Translations under genes and position numbers: made by a program | The notes under the pieces: model-generated | What the model saw: the letters and a program-made list of their open reading frames with translations, nothing else | What the model was told of the DNA's origin: nothing | Databases searched by the model: none | Part shown: piece after piece, positions 8,610 through 19,019 of the stretch | Numbering within the stretch: position 1 is the stretch's first letter | Layout of the letters: each line of letters starts with the position of its first letter | NCBI RefSeq assembly: GCF_003957375.1 | Contig: NZ_CP025473.1 | Coordinates: 707,501 to 771,500, forward strand | Source of the DNA: Enterococcus mundtii | GTDB lineage: Bacteria; Bacillota; Bacilli; Lactobacillales; Enterococcaceae | Length of the DNA stretch: 64,000 nt | Reading direction: 5' to 3'

Positions 8610-9164
8610 ATGGAGCCAGAAACACCTTATCAAAAAGTAGAACGATTCCATCGGACGTTCGATCCAAGAATACCAGAGCAACCCACTGCATTTACAAAAA
8701 AACATGCCGATGACCGAGCAGGATTCAAAATCGAAGAGTTAGTAGAATTTGTGGCAGCAGCAAGTGACGGTGATGCGAAAAAATTGCATGATTCCGTCCA
8801 ATACTTGCATGATGCACTTGATCAAGCAGAAAAAAAGATTCTCAAAAAACAGGCATGGGGAGAGGAAAGTCTCGTCGAGCAAGTAGATGCACTGACCGAT
8901 TTGCTTTATTTTACGTATGGCTCTTTTTCTTTGCTGGGCGTTGATCCTACGAGGATTTTTGATATTGTCCATCAAGCGAATATGGGAAAACTGTTTCCAG
9001 ATGGAAAACCTCACTACGATCCTGTTACAAACAAAGTATTGAAGCCAGACAATTGGCAAAAGGATTATGCCCCTGAAGAAAGGATCGCAAAGGAAATCAA
9101 GGAACAAATGAAGAAGGCAGAGCGAGTAAAATTTGCCGAAGAAAATTCTTCAACGAGTCTTTGA
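8610..9164 (+). CDS. MazG-like nucleotide pyrophosphohydrolase (all-alpha NTP-PPase)
   Basis: This 184-residue protein belongs to the all-alpha NTP pyrophosphatase / phosphoribosyl-ATP pyrophosphatase group, which hydrolyses nucleotides to monophosphate and pyrophosphate using Mg ions. The EELVEF (EExxE) and EQVDALTD (ExxD) metal-binding pairs are separated by about 50 residues. The tail holds GKLFPDGKPHYDP and KVLKPDNW, the lysine-proline substrate motifs of this group. Family annotations often call it a Cof/HAD protein in error. I chose ATG 8610, with GGAGG at 8593-8597 (12-nt spacing, a little long), over the upstream TTG at 8571 inside the HAD gene. Confidence 0.8.
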   Translation: MEPETPYQKVERFHRTFDPRIPEQPTAFTKKHADDRAGFKIEELVEFVAAASDGDAKKLHDSVQYLHDALDQAEKKILKKQAWGEESLVEQVDALTDLLYFTYGSFSLLGVDPTRIFDIVHQANMGKLFPDGKPHYDPVTNKVLKPDNWQKDYAPEERIAKEIKEQMKKAERVKFAEENSSTSL

Positions 9165-9242
9165 TAAGGTCTTCTCATTTTAGTTGGTAGAAAGAGAGCA
9201 AAAAAGATTTTTTATGTAGGTAGTGTATGACTGAACATAGTA

Positions 9243-9251
9243 TGTTATAAT
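9243..9251 (+). promoter_or_regulatory. Extended -10 promoter of ezrA
   Basis: TGTTATAAT gives a consensus TATAAT (9246-9251) with the TG extension at 9243-9244. It lies ~115 bp before ezrA, leaving a leader of about 110 nt. Confidence 0.65.
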
Positions 9252-9367
9252 ATAAAATAGATGTCTTTTTGCACGAAAGACGTATTTACAATGTTATGCA
9301 AATCAGATTCGTCTGATCATAAACAAATAGAGACAGTAGATGCATATTGAAAACGGAGGAACCTTAA

Positions 9368-11089
9368 ATGGGAAATAATGTTATCATCGGGATCGTCATT
9401 GCAATCATTATAGTCGCCATTCTGGCTTTTTTGGTTAGTTACGTAATGAAGAAAAAAAACCAAGATCGATTGGACGTCTTAGAAAAACGCAAGGAAGAAT
9501 TATTCGACTTGCCTGTGATTGAAGAAGTTGACGATGTCAAAAAAATGCATCTAGTGGGGCAAAGCCAAAATACCTTTCGTGAATGGAGTCAAAAATGGAA
9601 TGACATCTCTACCTCATCATTTGCCGAGTTAGAAAGTCAGATCTTTGAAGTTGAAAATCTCAACGAGAGCTTTAGATTCTTAAAAGGGAAAAAAGCAGTG
9701 GAAGAAGCCGAAGCAACCATGAACCAAATGGAAAAAGAAGTGGCGGAGATTCGTGACGGCTTAAAAGAATTGCGTGAAACAGAAGAACGTAATTCCTTAG
9801 CTGTTCAACAAGCTTTAGACGTTTATGAGGAGCTAAAAGCAACGATCCGAGAAGAAGAACAGCAATACGGTCCAGCTTTACCTGAGTTACAAAAGCAAGT
9901 GAAAACGATTGAAAATGAGTTTACACAATTTGTTACGTTAAATACTTCAGGTGATCCAGTTGAAGCCCGTGAAGTGCTGGATAAAGCGGAAAAACACACG
10001 TATGAAGTGGATGCGTTAATGAAAAAAATCCCGCCATTATTTGAAGATTTGAATACGACTTTCCCGGCGCAAGTGGAAGAGATCCAAGAGACCTATGACC
10101 GCTTAATCAAAGAGGAGTATGTTTTTCCAGAAGAAAACCTGTCTGGCGATATCGAAACGATCAATCGTCGAATCGAACGTTCGTTGATCAATATTGAGAA
10201 AACGGAAGTTGAAACTGTTGAATTTGAAAATCGTGAAACGGCTAATCTGATCGATGCATTATACGATATTTTAGAACGTGAGATGGAAGCACAAGTATTT
10301 GTGACTAAAAATCAAGTAACGATCGAACAATATATCAAACATGCGACGAAAAACAATCGTCAATTGTTGATCGAATTAGATCATACCGCTCAAAGTTATA
10401 CATTGAACCATAACGAAATCGGGCGTGTACGTGGTTTCCAAACAGAAGTGGAAGAAATCGAACGTCAAAACGAACAAATCAAACCACAGTTACAACAACA
10501 TGAAGTGCCTTACTCAGAAGTAAGAACGTTCTATAAGAAAGTCTTCAAAGTATTAGAAGATATTGAAAACCAACAGGTTGAAATCAGCGATTCTTTACAC
10601 GAACTAAGAAAAGGTGAAAAAGAAGCGCAAGAAAAAATCGATACATTCGAATTTAAATTGCGCAGTCTTAAACGGTTTATTGAAAAACAACGATTACCAG
10701 GTTTGCCAAATGATTATCTAGAGTTTTTCTTTGTGGCAACAGAACGTATCGAAGAATTGAGTACTGTGTTGAATAAAATCAGAGTCAACATGGATGAGGT
10801 CGAACGTCTGGTAGCATTATGTGAAGAAGATCTAGAGTTACTTGATAAGAAAACCCACGACCTAGTGGATGCAGCAGCATTAACCGAGCAAATGTTGCAA
10901 TATGCGAACCGTTATCGTCACACACATGAAGAAGTGAAAGAAGCCATTGAAAAGAGTTATTACTTATTCAATAAAGAATATCACTATCAAGAGGCTTTGG
11001 ATGAGATCGGCACAGCATTAGAGCGCACAGAACCAGGTGCATTCAAACGAATCGAAGATTTTTACTTCAATCATCCTGATTTAGTATAA
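9368..11089 (+). CDS. ezrA: Septation ring formation regulator EzrA
   Basis: This 573-residue membrane protein negatively regulates FtsZ ring assembly and also helps division at midcell. One N-terminal transmembrane helix (about residues 4-26, very Ile/Val-rich) is followed by KKK and then a cytoplasmic domain of almost continuous coiled-coil helices, as in the spectrin-like EzrA fold. Length matches the family (~560-575). It is a single gene with an extended -10 promoter and a terminator. The downstream neighbours (cysteine desulfurase, thiI) are the usual ones in Firmicutes. Confidence 0.95.
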   Translation: MGNNVIIGIVIAIIIVAILAFLVSYVMKKKNQDRLDVLEKRKEELFDLPVIEEVDDVKKMHLVGQSQNTFREWSQKWNDISTSSFAELESQIFEVENLNESFRFLKGKKAVEEAEATMNQMEKEVAEIRDGLKELRETEERNSLAVQQALDVYEELKATIREEEQQYGPALPELQKQVKTIENEFTQFVTLNTSGDPVEAREVLDKAEKHTYEVDALMKKIPPLFEDLNTTFPAQVEEIQETYDRLIKEEYVFPEENLSGDIETINRRIERSLINIEKTEVETVEFENRETANLIDALYDILEREMEAQVFVTKNQVTIEQYIKHATKNNRQLLIELDHTAQSYTLNHNEIGRVRGFQTEVEEIERQNEQIKPQLQQHEVPYSEVRTFYKKVFKVLEDIENQQVEISDSLHELRKGEKEAQEKIDTFEFKLRSLKRFIEKQRLPGLPNDYLEFFFVATERIEELSTVLNKIRVNMDEVERLVALCEEDLELLDKKTHDLVDAAALTEQMLQYANRYRHTHEEVKEAIEKSYYLFNKEYHYQEALDEIGTALERTEPGAFKRIEDFYFNHPDLV

Positions 11090-11099
11090 TCCTGCGATC

Positions 11100-11140
11100 A
11101 AAAAAGACAACACAGGCAAGTGCCAAGTGTTGTCTTTTTT
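11100..11140 (+). terminator. ezrA terminator
   Basis: AAAAAAGACAACAC and GTGTTGTCTTTTTT form a 14-bp stem with a 13-nt loop. The arms are A/T-rich at both ends, so it may work in both directions. Confidence 0.9.
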
Positions 11141-11288
11141 TGGAAGTCATTGATGAGTAACTGTTGGGCAGGGAATATATTGATTCGATCGATTTTTTTA
11201 TAGAGTCCAACTCGGAGAAAACGCCACTTGAAAGCACAAGGGACAACCGTTATAATAGGTAAGAATTTCAAAAAAAGAAGGTTTAAAT

Positions 11289-12431
11289 ATGATATATTTC
11301 GATAATAGTGCGACAACACCGATCTATCCGCAAAGTTTGGATGCGTATGTCAAAACAAGTCAACGGATCATCGGGAATCCATCAAGTCTACACGATTTAG
11401 GCAATCAGGCGAACCGTCTGCTACAACAAGCGAGAAAACAAATCGCTAAACTGATTGCTGTGTCTCCAGAAGAAGTGTATTTCACGTCAGGTGGAACAGA
11501 AGGAAATAACTGGGTGCTTAAAGGAACGATGCTTGAAAAACTAGGTTACGGTAACCACATGATCATATCAGGCGTTGAACATCCTGCTGTCAGTGAAACA
11601 GCTGAGCAGTTAAAAAAACTAGGTATCGAAGTGAGTATTGCTCCTGTCGATAAAAGAGGGATCGTCCGCGTAGCTGAGTTGAAAAAATTAGTGCGTAAAG
11701 AAACGATTTTGGTTTCCGTTATGGCAGTAAATAATGAAGTAGGTGCGATTCAACCAATCAAAGAAATCAGTAGTTTTTTAAATGATTTTCCTAAAATCCA
11801 TTTCCATGTGGATGCGGTACAAGCGATTGGTAAAGTTCCTTTAGAGGAATGGTTGACTGAACGTGTGGATTTTGCCACTTTTTCTGCCCATAAATTTCAC
11901 GGGCCACGTGGTGTTGGTTTTGTTTATTGGAAAAAAGGCCGACGGTTAGCACCGCTGTTCACTGGAGGCGGACAAGAGAAAAATCAACGGAGTGGAACAG
12001 AGAATGTGCCGGGGATCGTCGCGATGGCAAAAGCTCTGCGTTTAGCTCTAGATATCAAAGCACAAAAACCAAACCAAACTGCCTATCTTAAACAAGCATT
12101 GATTGAAGCTTTACATACGTATGATAAAGTAACGATTTTTTCTGAAGGTGAAGATTACGCACCACATATTTTGTGTTTTTCATTAAAAGGTATTCGTGGT
12201 GAGGTATTGGTCCATGCATTAGAAGAAAAACAAATATTTGTCTCTACGACAAGCGCTTGTTCTTCTAGAAAGCACCTAGCAAGTAGTACGCTGCATGCGA
12301 TGCAAGTGCCCAATGATTTAGCTACTTCAGCGATTCGTGTCAGCTTAGATGAAAGCAATACGATGGCAGAAGTCGAACAATTCATGATCATCTTTAAACA
12401 GTTGTACAAGAAATTTTCAGTCATCAATTAA
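11289..12431 (+). CDS. Cysteine desulfurase (NifS/IscS family), partner of ThiI
   Basis: This 380-residue PLP enzyme takes sulfur from cysteine as a protein persulfide. The N-terminal [10 protein letters not shown], the lysine that binds PLP in [14 protein letters not shown] (about residues 199-212) and the mobile active-site cysteine in [10 protein letters not shown] (about 319-328) are all visible. thiI follows 19 nt downstream on the same strand. By family precedent (NifZ-ThiI in Bacillus) this enzyme hands sulfur to ThiI for 4-thiouridine in tRNA. There is no iscU or other iron-sulfur gene next to it, which supports that specialised role. Confidence 0.92.
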   Translation: MIYFDNSATTPIYPQSLDAYVKTSQRIIGNPSSLHDLGNQANRLLQQARKQIAKLIAVSPEEVYFTSGGTEGNNWVLKGTMLEKLGYGNHMIISGVEHPAVSETAEQLKKLGIEVSIAPVDKRGIVRVAELKKLVRKETILVSVMAVNNEVGAIQPIKEISSFLNDFPKIHFHVDAVQAIGKVPLEEWLTERVDFATFSAHKFHGPRGVGFVYWKKGRRLAPLFTGGGQEKNQRSGTENVPGIVAMAKALRLALDIKAQKPNQTAYLKQALIEALHTYDKVTIFSEGEDYAPHILCFSLKGIRGEVLVHALEEKQIFVSTTSACSSRKHLASSTLHAMQVPNDLATSAIRVSLDESNTMAEVEQFMIIFKQLYKKFSVIN

Positions 12432-12450
12432 GAAACAGAGGAGTGTTGTT

Positions 12451-13662
12451 GTGAAGTACAGTGAAATCATGGTTCGCTATGGTGAACTTTCAACAAAAGG
12501 AAAAAATCGTCGAAGTTTTATTATGCAGTTAGCACAAAATGTCAGACAGGCATTGAGCAATTTTCCTGAAATCAAGATCCACGCAGAGCGTGATCGGATG
12601 CATCTTTTGTTGAATGGTGTAGACGGAGACTTAGTTATCCCTAAATTAGCGAAGATATTTGGGATCCAAAACTTTTCACCTAGCGTGCGAGTAGAAAAAG
12701 AAGTACAAAGTTTAAAACAAGCGGTTCAGGAAATCATGCAAGAAATCTATACAGGAAAAGAAACATTCAAGATCATTGCAAAACGTAGTGATCATAGCTT
12801 TGAATTGGACAGCAATGAACTAAACCAAGCATTAGGAAATGCAGTCATCGATGTTTTTCCGGATATCCAAGTACAAATGAGAAAGCCAGATATTGCGTTG
12901 CGTGTGGAAATCCGCCGAGATGGTGCTTATCTTTCCTATGAAACGATCAAAGGAGCTGGCGGTCTGCCTGTCGGTACAAGTGGAAAAGGTATGTTGATGC
13001 TTTCTGGAGGGATCGATTCTCCAGTTGCCGGTTATTATGCCATGAAACGTGGGGTAGAAATTGAAGCTGTCCACTTTGCTAGTCCACCTTACACGAGTGA
13101 ACAAGCCTTGCAAAAAGCGAAAGACTTAACAGTGAAGCTGACACCCTATGTTGGTAAAATCGAATTTATCGAAGTACCGTTTACAGAAGTGCAAGAAGAG
13201 ATCAAACGAGTGGTGCCCCAAGGCTACTGGATGACGATCACACGTCGGATGATGCTTTGTTTAACAGATGAGATCCGCCGTATTCGTCATGGACTAGTAA
13301 TTTTAAATGGTGAATCATTAGGGCAGGTGGCTTCCCAAACACTCCAAAGTATGGTGGCAATCAATGAGGTCACGAATACGCCGATCATTCGTCCTGTAGC
13401 GACGATGGATAAATTAGAGATTATCGAAGTGGCTGAACAAATCAATACGTTTGATTTGTCCATTCAACCATTTGAAGATTGCTGCACGATTTTTGCACCG
13501 CCACAGCCCAAAACTCGTCCACGACTAGAAAAAGTACATCAATACGAAGAACGTTTGGATATCGATGGGATGATCGAACGTGCATTGGCAGGATTAAAGA
13601 TCGAAACGATCCACACAGAAACAGCAAAAGAACAAGTAAAAGAATTTTCTGATTTACTTTAA
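12451..13662 (+). CDS. thiI: tRNA 4-thiouridine synthase ThiI
   Basis: This 403-residue protein adenylates uridine-8 of tRNA and replaces it with 4-thiouridine; it can also feed thiazole synthesis. Order of parts: an N-terminal ferredoxin-like region, a THUMP RNA-binding domain (about 60-165) and a PP-loop domain with the ATP motif [15 protein letters not shown] (about 180-194). The C-terminal rhodanese domain found in E. coli is absent, which is normal for Firmicutes. The start is GTG 12451 with GAGGAG 7 nt upstream. It follows the cysteine desulfurase gene by 19 nt, so the pair is an operon. Confidence 0.95.
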   Translation: MKYSEIMVRYGELSTKGKNRRSFIMQLAQNVRQALSNFPEIKIHAERDRMHLLLNGVDGDLVIPKLAKIFGIQNFSPSVRVEKEVQSLKQAVQEIMQEIYTGKETFKIIAKRSDHSFELDSNELNQALGNAVIDVFPDIQVQMRKPDIALRVEIRRDGAYLSYETIKGAGGLPVGTSGKGMLMLSGGIDSPVAGYYAMKRGVEIEAVHFASPPYTSEQALQKAKDLTVKLTPYVGKIEFIEVPFTEVQEEIKRVVPQGYWMTITRRMMLCLTDEIRRIRHGLVILNGESLGQVASQTLQSMVAINEVTNTPIIRPVATMDKLEIIEVAEQINTFDLSIQPFEDCCTIFAPPQPKTRPRLEKVHQYEERLDIDGMIERALAGLKIETIHTETAKEQVKEFSDLL

Positions 13663-13740
13663 AAGAAGGAACTTGTACTTCTTGTACGAGTCGATCATTT
13701 GTAATAAAAGATCCAGTCTCAAGAAGTAGACAAGTGAAAG

Positions 13741-13830
13741 AGGACGAGACAATTGTTGAGCCTCGAGAAATCAGGCGCCATCCACGAAAATTGTATGTCA
13801 AATTTTGTGGATGGTGCCTGATTTTTCTTG
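13741..13830. repeat. Intergenic palindromic repeat, family 1 (short copy)
   Basis: The arms at about 13768-13792 and 13801-13824 pair over ~24 bp, with the GGCGCCATCCAC / GTGGATGGTGCC core shared with the copies at 20935-21092 and 33817-33983. A GCCTCGAGAAAT flank precedes it, as in the copy at 33840. The distal ~70 bp of the full element are missing. T-rich sequence follows, so it probably ends the thiI transcript. Confidence 0.75.
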
Positions 13831-13921
13831 TTTTTCACGGAGTTAAGCTTCCTCCTATTGCGAGGTTCTTTGTTCCATGCTAAACTAAAATTATGTGAAA
13901 TGATTAACAAGGAGAAACGAT

Positions 13922-14575
13922 ATGCGAGAAAAATCAGAAACGTTACCCAAAGCAACAGCGAAACGGTTGCCTTTATATTTGCGCTATTTAAATATGTTGA
14001 ATGATTCTGGTGTTCAAAGAATCAAATCAAATGAATTTAGTGAGATCACACAAGTACCTTCTGCCACGATTCGTAGAGATTTTTCTCATTTAGGAGAATT
14101 AGGACGAAGCGGCTATGGGTACGATGTTCCGTATTTGATTGAAGTATTTGATCGAATTTTGAACACAGAGGAAGAAAAAAGAATCGCTTTAGTTGGTTTT
14201 GGGAATTTAGGAAAAGCATTGAAACACAACAATTTTAGAAGAAATGCAAATTTGAATATTGTTTGTGTATTTGACAATGATCCAGCCATCGTCGGAAAAG
14301 AAATCGAAGGTGTGATGGTTTATCCTATGGATCGCTTTAGTGAAATCGTTGAAAAAGAAGGAATCAAAGTGGCGATATCAACTGTGCCAAGTAAGTATTC
14401 ACAAGCAGCCATCGACGAAATCGTCAAAGGAGGCATTACTGCGATCTTGAACTTTGCGCCAGATCGGGTCAATGTTCCGCCACATGTTCATATGCAATAC
14501 ATCGATCTGACAACTGAGCTACAGACATTGATCTATTTTGATGAAAATTATTCGCAAGTCTTTCCTTCCAAGTAA
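13922..14575 (+). CDS. rex: Redox-sensing transcriptional repressor Rex
   Basis: This 217-residue DNA-binding repressor senses the NADH/NAD+ ratio and releases fermentation and anaerobic genes when NADH rises. The N-terminal winged helix (about 10-80) holds ATIRRDFSHLGELGRSGYGY, a strongly conserved recognition segment. The Rossmann NADH-binding motif is ALVGFGNLGKAL (about 89-100). It is a single gene with GGAG 9 nt before the ATG. In this window, the anaerobic ribonucleotide reductase and fermentation-linked genes would be natural targets, but I did not identify a clear Rex operator. Confidence 0.95.
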   Translation: MREKSETLPKATAKRLPLYLRYLNMLNDSGVQRIKSNEFSEITQVPSATIRRDFSHLGELGRSGYGYDVPYLIEVFDRILNTEEEKRIALVGFGNLGKALKHNNFRRNANLNIVCVFDNDPAIVGKEIEGVMVYPMDRFSEIVEKEGIKVAISTVPSKYSQAAIDEIVKGGITAILNFAPDRVNVPPHVHMQYIDLTTELQTLIYFDENYSQVFPSK

Positions 14576-14647
14576 AAACTAAGTGGGAAGATCATACCCA
14601 AGTGGAGTCTTTATATGAATCGAACAGCGATTCATTAAGAGCTTTTA

Positions 14648-14676
14648 TTGACTTTGGCTACTAACCATTGTAAAAT
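14648..14676 (+). promoter_or_regulatory. Promoter of the valS T-box transcript
   Basis: TTGACT (14648-14653), a 17-bp spacer and TAAAAT (14671-14676) lie just before stem I of the T-box leader. This is a near-consensus sigma-A promoter. Confidence 0.8.
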
Positions 14677-14679
14677 GAG

Positions 14680-14920
14680 TCAAGATGTTGATCAAGAGGA
14701 GTAACTAGTCCGACGTTTAGAGAGAGAGAACGAATGGTGGAACGTTCTTAACGAAAGCTAGTGAAGGTAGCTTGGGAGTTTTTGTCTTGAATCGAGTAGA
14801 GATGAACGAGTAGTGATCGTTAACTCACTTTGAGAGGTAATAGGCAACTATTACAAATTAGGTGGTACCGCGTAATTTATACGTCCTAAATACGAAAGTA
14901 TTTAGGACGTTTTCTTTATT
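14680..14920 (+). promoter_or_regulatory. T-box riboswitch controlling valS
   Basis: The leader has the T-box sequence AGGTGGTACCGCG at 14860-14872, which pairs with uncharged tRNA ends. The terminator is ACGTCCTAAATAC-GAAA-GTATTTAGGACGT (14881-14910) with a T run. Stem I begins with TCAAGA (14680-14685) pairing TCTTGA (14785-14790), and contains the AGGAGTAAC and GTGAAGGTAG segments. A GTA valine triplet at 14767-14769 is the likely specifier; GGT one base upstream is the alternative reading. Uncharged tRNA-Val should favour readthrough into valS. The exact specifier loop is my inference. Confidence 0.93.
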
Positions 14921-14938
14921 TCAAAGGAGGAAGACAGT

Positions 14939-17584
14939 ATGACGGAAGAAAAGAATTTATCGACAAAGTATAATCCGCAAGAAGTTGAAGCGGGGCGTTA
15001 TCAAAACTGGTTAGACGAAGATTTGTTCAAACCTAGTGGCGACAAAAAAGCAAAACCTTATTCAATCGTTATCCCACCTCCCAATGTGACTGGTAAACTC
15101 CATTTAGGTCATGCTTGGGATACAACATTGCAAGATATGTTGATTCGTCAAAAAAGAATGCAAGGCTATGATACGTTATGGTTACCAGGGATGGATCATG
15201 CAGGGATCGCAACACAAGCAAAAGTAGAAGAAAAATTACGTGAGCAAGGTGTTTCTCGTTATGATCTAGGTCGCGAAAAATTTATTGATCAAGTATGGGA
15301 ATGGAAAGAAGAATATGCCGGTCATATCCGTGAACAATGGGCAAAAATGGGTTTATCTTTGGATTATAGCCGTGAACGCTTCACTTTAGACGATGGCTTG
15401 TCCGAAGCTGTTCGTAAAGTATTTGTCAGCCTATACGAAAAAGAGTTGATCTATCGTGGCGAATACATCATCAATTGGGACCCACAAGCACGCACAGCTC
15501 TTTCTGATATCGAAGTGATCCACAAAGAGATCGAAGGTGCCTTTTATCATATGAGCTATGAATTGGCTGATGGTTCAGGTGTGGTGGAAATTGCAACGAC
15601 TCGTCCAGAAACGATGCTTGGTGATACGGCGATCGCTGTTCATCCAGAAGATGAGCGTTACCAATCATTGATTGGTAAAAAAGTCATTTTACCACTAGTG
15701 AATAAAGAAATCCCGATCATAGCAGATGAATATGTCGACATGGAATTTGGAACAGGGGTTGTAAAAATCACGCCCGCACATGACCCAAATGACTTTGAAG
15801 TCGGTAACCGCCATGACCTACCACGAGTGAATGTCATGAATGAAGATGGCACGATGAATGAATTAGCAGGTAGATATCAAGGGATGGACCGATTTGCAGC
15901 ACGTAAAGCGATTGTTGCGGATCTAAAAGAACTTGGTCGTATGATCAAGATCGAAACGATGATCCACAATGTAGGACATTCTGAGCGTACAGGGGTAGTC
16001 GTTGAACCTCGTTTATCAACACAATGGTTTGTAAAAATGGCACCTTTAGCTGAAAAGGCGATCCAAAATCAAGAAACTGATGATGCAGTTGACTTTTTCC
16101 CACCACGCTTCAACCAAACCTTCTTACGCTGGATGGAAAATGTTCATGACTGGGTAATCTCACGTCAATTATGGTGGGGACATCAGATCCCTGCTTGGTA
16201 TCATAAGGAAACTGGTGAAATGTACGTGGGCATGGAAGCACCAGCAGACAGTGAAAACTGGTTACAAGATCCCGATGTGCTGGATACTTGGTTCAGTTCA
16301 GCGTTATGGCCTTTTTCAACAATGGGCTGGCCTGACGAAGACAATGAAGATTACCAACGTTACTTCCCAACAAGTACATTAGTAACGGGCTATGATATCA
16401 TCTTTTTCTGGGTAAGCCGAATGATTTTCCAAAGCTTGGAATTTACAGAACGTCGTCCATTTGAGAATGTACTGATCCATGGATTGATTCGTGATGAACA
16501 AGGACACAAGATGAGTAAATCTCTTGGAAATGGGATCGACCCAATGGAAGTCATTGAAAAATACGGTGCTGATGCGTTACGCTGGTTCTTATCTAATGGT
16601 TCAGCACCGGGACAAGACGTACGTTTTAGTTACGAAAAAATGGATGCTTCTTGGAACTTCATCAATAAAATCTGGAATGCTTCTCGTTTCGTTATCATGA
16701 ATGTTGAAGGGATGACTGTAGAAGATATTGATCTTTCGGGTGAGAAAACTGTAGCCGATCGTTGGATTTTGACACGTTTGAATGAAACAATCGCTAAAGT
16801 GACTGACTTGTTTGAACAATTTGAATTTGGTGAGGCTGGTCGCCAATTGTATAACTTTATCTGGGATGATTTCTGTGACTGGTACATTGAGATGAGTAAA
16901 GAAACACTTTACGGTGAGGACGAAGTAGCGAAACAAACGAACCGTAGTATTCTTGTCCATACGTTGGATCAGATCTTACGCTTATTACATCCGATCATGC
17001 CATTTGTTACAGAAGAAATCTGGCAACATATCCCTCATAAAGGTACTTCTTTAGTAGTGGCTGACTATCCAGTCGTGCAACCCGAATACGATGATGAAGC
17101 AGCATCAAAAGGGATGGAAGTACTGAAAGAATTGATTCGTTCTGTACGTAATATCCGTTCTGAAGTGAATACACCATTATCAAAACCAATCACGTTATTG
17201 ATCAAAACAAATGATCCGAAGATCGATCAATTCTTAAATGAAAATACTAGCTATATCGAGCGCTTCTGTAATCCAGAAGAGTTGACGATCTCAAGTGACG
17301 TAACTGCACCAGATCTAGCAATGTCAGCGGTCTTGACTGGCGCGGAAATCTTCTTACCTTTAGCAGGGCTGATCAACATTGAAGAAGAAATCCAGCGTCT
17401 AGAAAAAGAACTAGCAAAATGGACAGGCGAAGTGAAACGTGTACAAGGAAAACTAAGTAATGAGCGTTTTGTATCGAATGCACCGGATGAGGTAGTTGCA
17501 GCAGAGCGTGCAAAAGAAAAAGATTATTTAGAAAAACAAGCAGCTGTCAATGAACGTATTGCGCAATTAAAATCAATCAAGTAA
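14939..17584 (+). CDS. valS: Valyl-tRNA synthetase
   Basis: This 881-residue class Ia synthetase charges tRNA-Val. The HIGH-type motif is in [15 protein letters not shown] (about residues 46-60) and the KMSKS motif in [10 protein letters not shown] (about 525-534). A large editing (CP1) domain with [12 protein letters not shown] lies between them. The C-terminus ends in the coiled-coil arm typical of ValRS ([19 protein letters not shown]). Length is normal. The start ATG follows AAAGGAGGAAG. Expression is controlled by the T-box upstream. folC follows after a terminator. Confidence 0.97.
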   Translation: MTEEKNLSTKYNPQEVEAGRYQNWLDEDLFKPSGDKKAKPYSIVIPPPNVTGKLHLGHAWDTTLQDMLIRQKRMQGYDTLWLPGMDHAGIATQAKVEEKLREQGVSRYDLGREKFIDQVWEWKEEYAGHIREQWAKMGLSLDYSRERFTLDDGLSEAVRKVFVSLYEKELIYRGEYIINWDPQARTALSDIEVIHKEIEGAFYHMSYELADGSGVVEIATTRPETMLGDTAIAVHPEDERYQSLIGKKVILPLVNKEIPIIADEYVDMEFGTGVVKITPAHDPNDFEVGNRHDLPRVNVMNEDGTMNELAGRYQGMDRFAARKAIVADLKELGRMIKIETMIHNVGHSERTGVVVEPRLSTQWFVKMAPLAEKAIQNQETDDAVDFFPPRFNQTFLRWMENVHDWVISRQLWWGHQIPAWYHKETGEMYVGMEAPADSENWLQDPDVLDTWFSSALWPFSTMGWPDEDNEDYQRYFPTSTLVTGYDIIFFWVSRMIFQSLEFTERRPFENVLIHGLIRDEQGHKMSKSLGNGIDPMEVIEKYGADALRWFLSNGSAPGQDVRFSYEKMDASWNFINKIWNASRFVIMNVEGMTVEDIDLSGEKTVADRWILTRLNETIAKVTDLFEQFEFGEAGRQLYNFIWDDFCDWYIEMSKETLYGEDEVAKQTNRSILVHTLDQILRLLHPIMPFVTEEIWQHIPHKGTSLVVADYPVVQPEYDDEAASKGMEVLKELIRSVRNIRSEVNTPLSKPITLLIKTNDPKIDQFLNENTSYIERFCNPEELTISSDVTAPDLAMSAVLTGAEIFLPLAGLINIEEEIQRLEKELAKWTGEVKRVQGKLSNERFVSNAPDEVVAAERAKEKDYLEKQAAVNERIAQLKSIK

Positions 17585-17588
17585 GACG

Positions 17589-17623
17589 AAAGAGAGAGGT
17601 GACGGATGTTGCCTCTCTTTTTT
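17589..17623 (+). terminator. valS terminator
   Basis: AGAGAGG and CCTCTCT form the stem of a hairpin right after the valS stop, followed by a T run. Confidence 0.82.
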
Positions 17624-17705
17624 AAGTCAAAAGAGCTCTTCTGGATTTCATTGTTTCTTACGTAAGCTTTTTTGTTATAATGAAGAGGAATGGGGGGATA
17701 TTAAC

Positions 17706-19019
17706 GTGAAAATCGAAGAAGCAATCAATTGGATCCATAGCCGATTACCATTTGGCTCACGTCCTGGATTAGACAGAGTAGAGGCCTTATTAGAGGTAGT
17801 CGGACACCCAGAAGAAAAAGTCAAAACGATCCATATTGCAGGGACGAATGGCAAAGGTTCAACAGTGACTTATTTAAGATATTTATTAGAAGAAGCCGGC
17901 TTGACAGTCGGAACATTTACATCCCCATATATCGAATCTTTCAATGAGCGCATTTCGATCAATGGACAAGGTATTCCTGATGAATCATTGATTCGACTAG
18001 TAAAGAAATATCAACCGCTAGTTGAGCAGATGGATCAATTTGAAGCAGTAGCTGGCATTACCGAATTTGAAACGTTGACTGCTATGGCATTTGATTATTT
18101 CTTGGAAGAACAAGTGGACGTCGCGATCATTGAAGTGGGATTGGGTGGTTTACTCGATTCAACAAACGTAGCGAAACCTTTGTTGACGGGTATCACAACG
18201 ATTGGTATGGATCATACAGATATTTTGGGCGGCACGATCGAAGAAATCGCTGCTCAAAAAGCAGGGATTATCAAGCAAAATGTGCCGCTGGTCACTGGAA
18301 ATATCGTACCTGAAGCCTTGACAGTGATCGAAAAACAAGCAAAATTAAAAAATGCTACACAACACGCATGGGGAGAGGCTTACACAGTCAGTTACAAACA
18401 TCCGGCAGAAGAGTGGGGCGAAATTTTTTCATTCCAAAATGAGTTTGGTAAAATCCCTAAGTTGACTATCCATATGATTGGGAGACATCAAGTTGAAAAT
18501 GCTGGTATGGCGATTGAAATGTATCAAATCTATTGTGGACGGATGAATCTTCCATTCCGCGAAAAAGACGTGACCAATGGCTTGAAAAAGGCGCAATGGC
18601 CAGGACGTATGGAACGATTAAGTGAAGAACCCTTAGTGATTTTAGATGGGGCGCATAATACCCATGCGATGGCACGTTTAGTCCAAAATCTTAAACAAGA
18701 ATTCAAAGGCTATCATATCCATCTTTTGTTCTCTGCTTTACGAACAAAAGAGGTTGATAAAATGTTACACCAATTACAAGAAGTACCAGACGCGACAATT
18801 TACGTCACTACTTTTGATTATCCTAAAGCCATTGAGCTGTCGGATATCCAAGCAACGACTGATGAGAAAGTTACGATTGTTTCAATGTGGCAATTTGGAC
18901 TTGCAGAGATCTTGGAGAAGATGACGGCTGAGGATATTCTTGTAGTGACAGGTTCACTCTATTTTATTTCGGAAGTGCGACGTTTGCTTGTACAGTTGGG
19001 AGGAAAAAATGAAAGTTAA
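17706..19019 (+). CDS. folC: Folylpolyglutamate synthase / dihydrofolate synthase
   Basis: This 437-residue Mur-ligase-type enzyme adds glutamate to folates (and may join dihydropteroate to glutamate). The ATP-binding loop is IAGTNGKGSTVTY (about residues 46-58), and the family motif FTSPYIESFNERI follows. The C-terminal half holds LDGAHNTHAM (about 313-322). The start is GTG 17706 after a G-rich site (GGGGGGAT). The downstream HAD gene starts 11 nt before its stop, so the two are translationally linked. Other folate genes are not adjacent. Confidence 0.93.
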   Translation: MKIEEAINWIHSRLPFGSRPGLDRVEALLEVVGHPEEKVKTIHIAGTNGKGSTVTYLRYLLEEAGLTVGTFTSPYIESFNERISINGQGIPDESLIRLVKKYQPLVEQMDQFEAVAGITEFETLTAMAFDYFLEEQVDVAIIEVGLGGLLDSTNVAKPLLTGITTIGMDHTDILGGTIEEIAAQKAGIIKQNVPLVTGNIVPEALTVIEKQAKLKNATQHAWGEAYTVSYKHPAEEWGEIFSFQNEFGKIPKLTIHMIGRHQVENAGMAIEMYQIYCGRMNLPFREKDVTNGLKKAQWPGRMERLSEEPLVILDGAHNTHAMARLVQNLKQEFKGYHIHLLFSALRTKEVDKMLHQLQEVPDATIYVTTFDYPKAIELSDIQATTDEKVTIVSMWQFGLAEILEKMTAEDILVVTGSLYFISEVRRLLVQLGGKNES

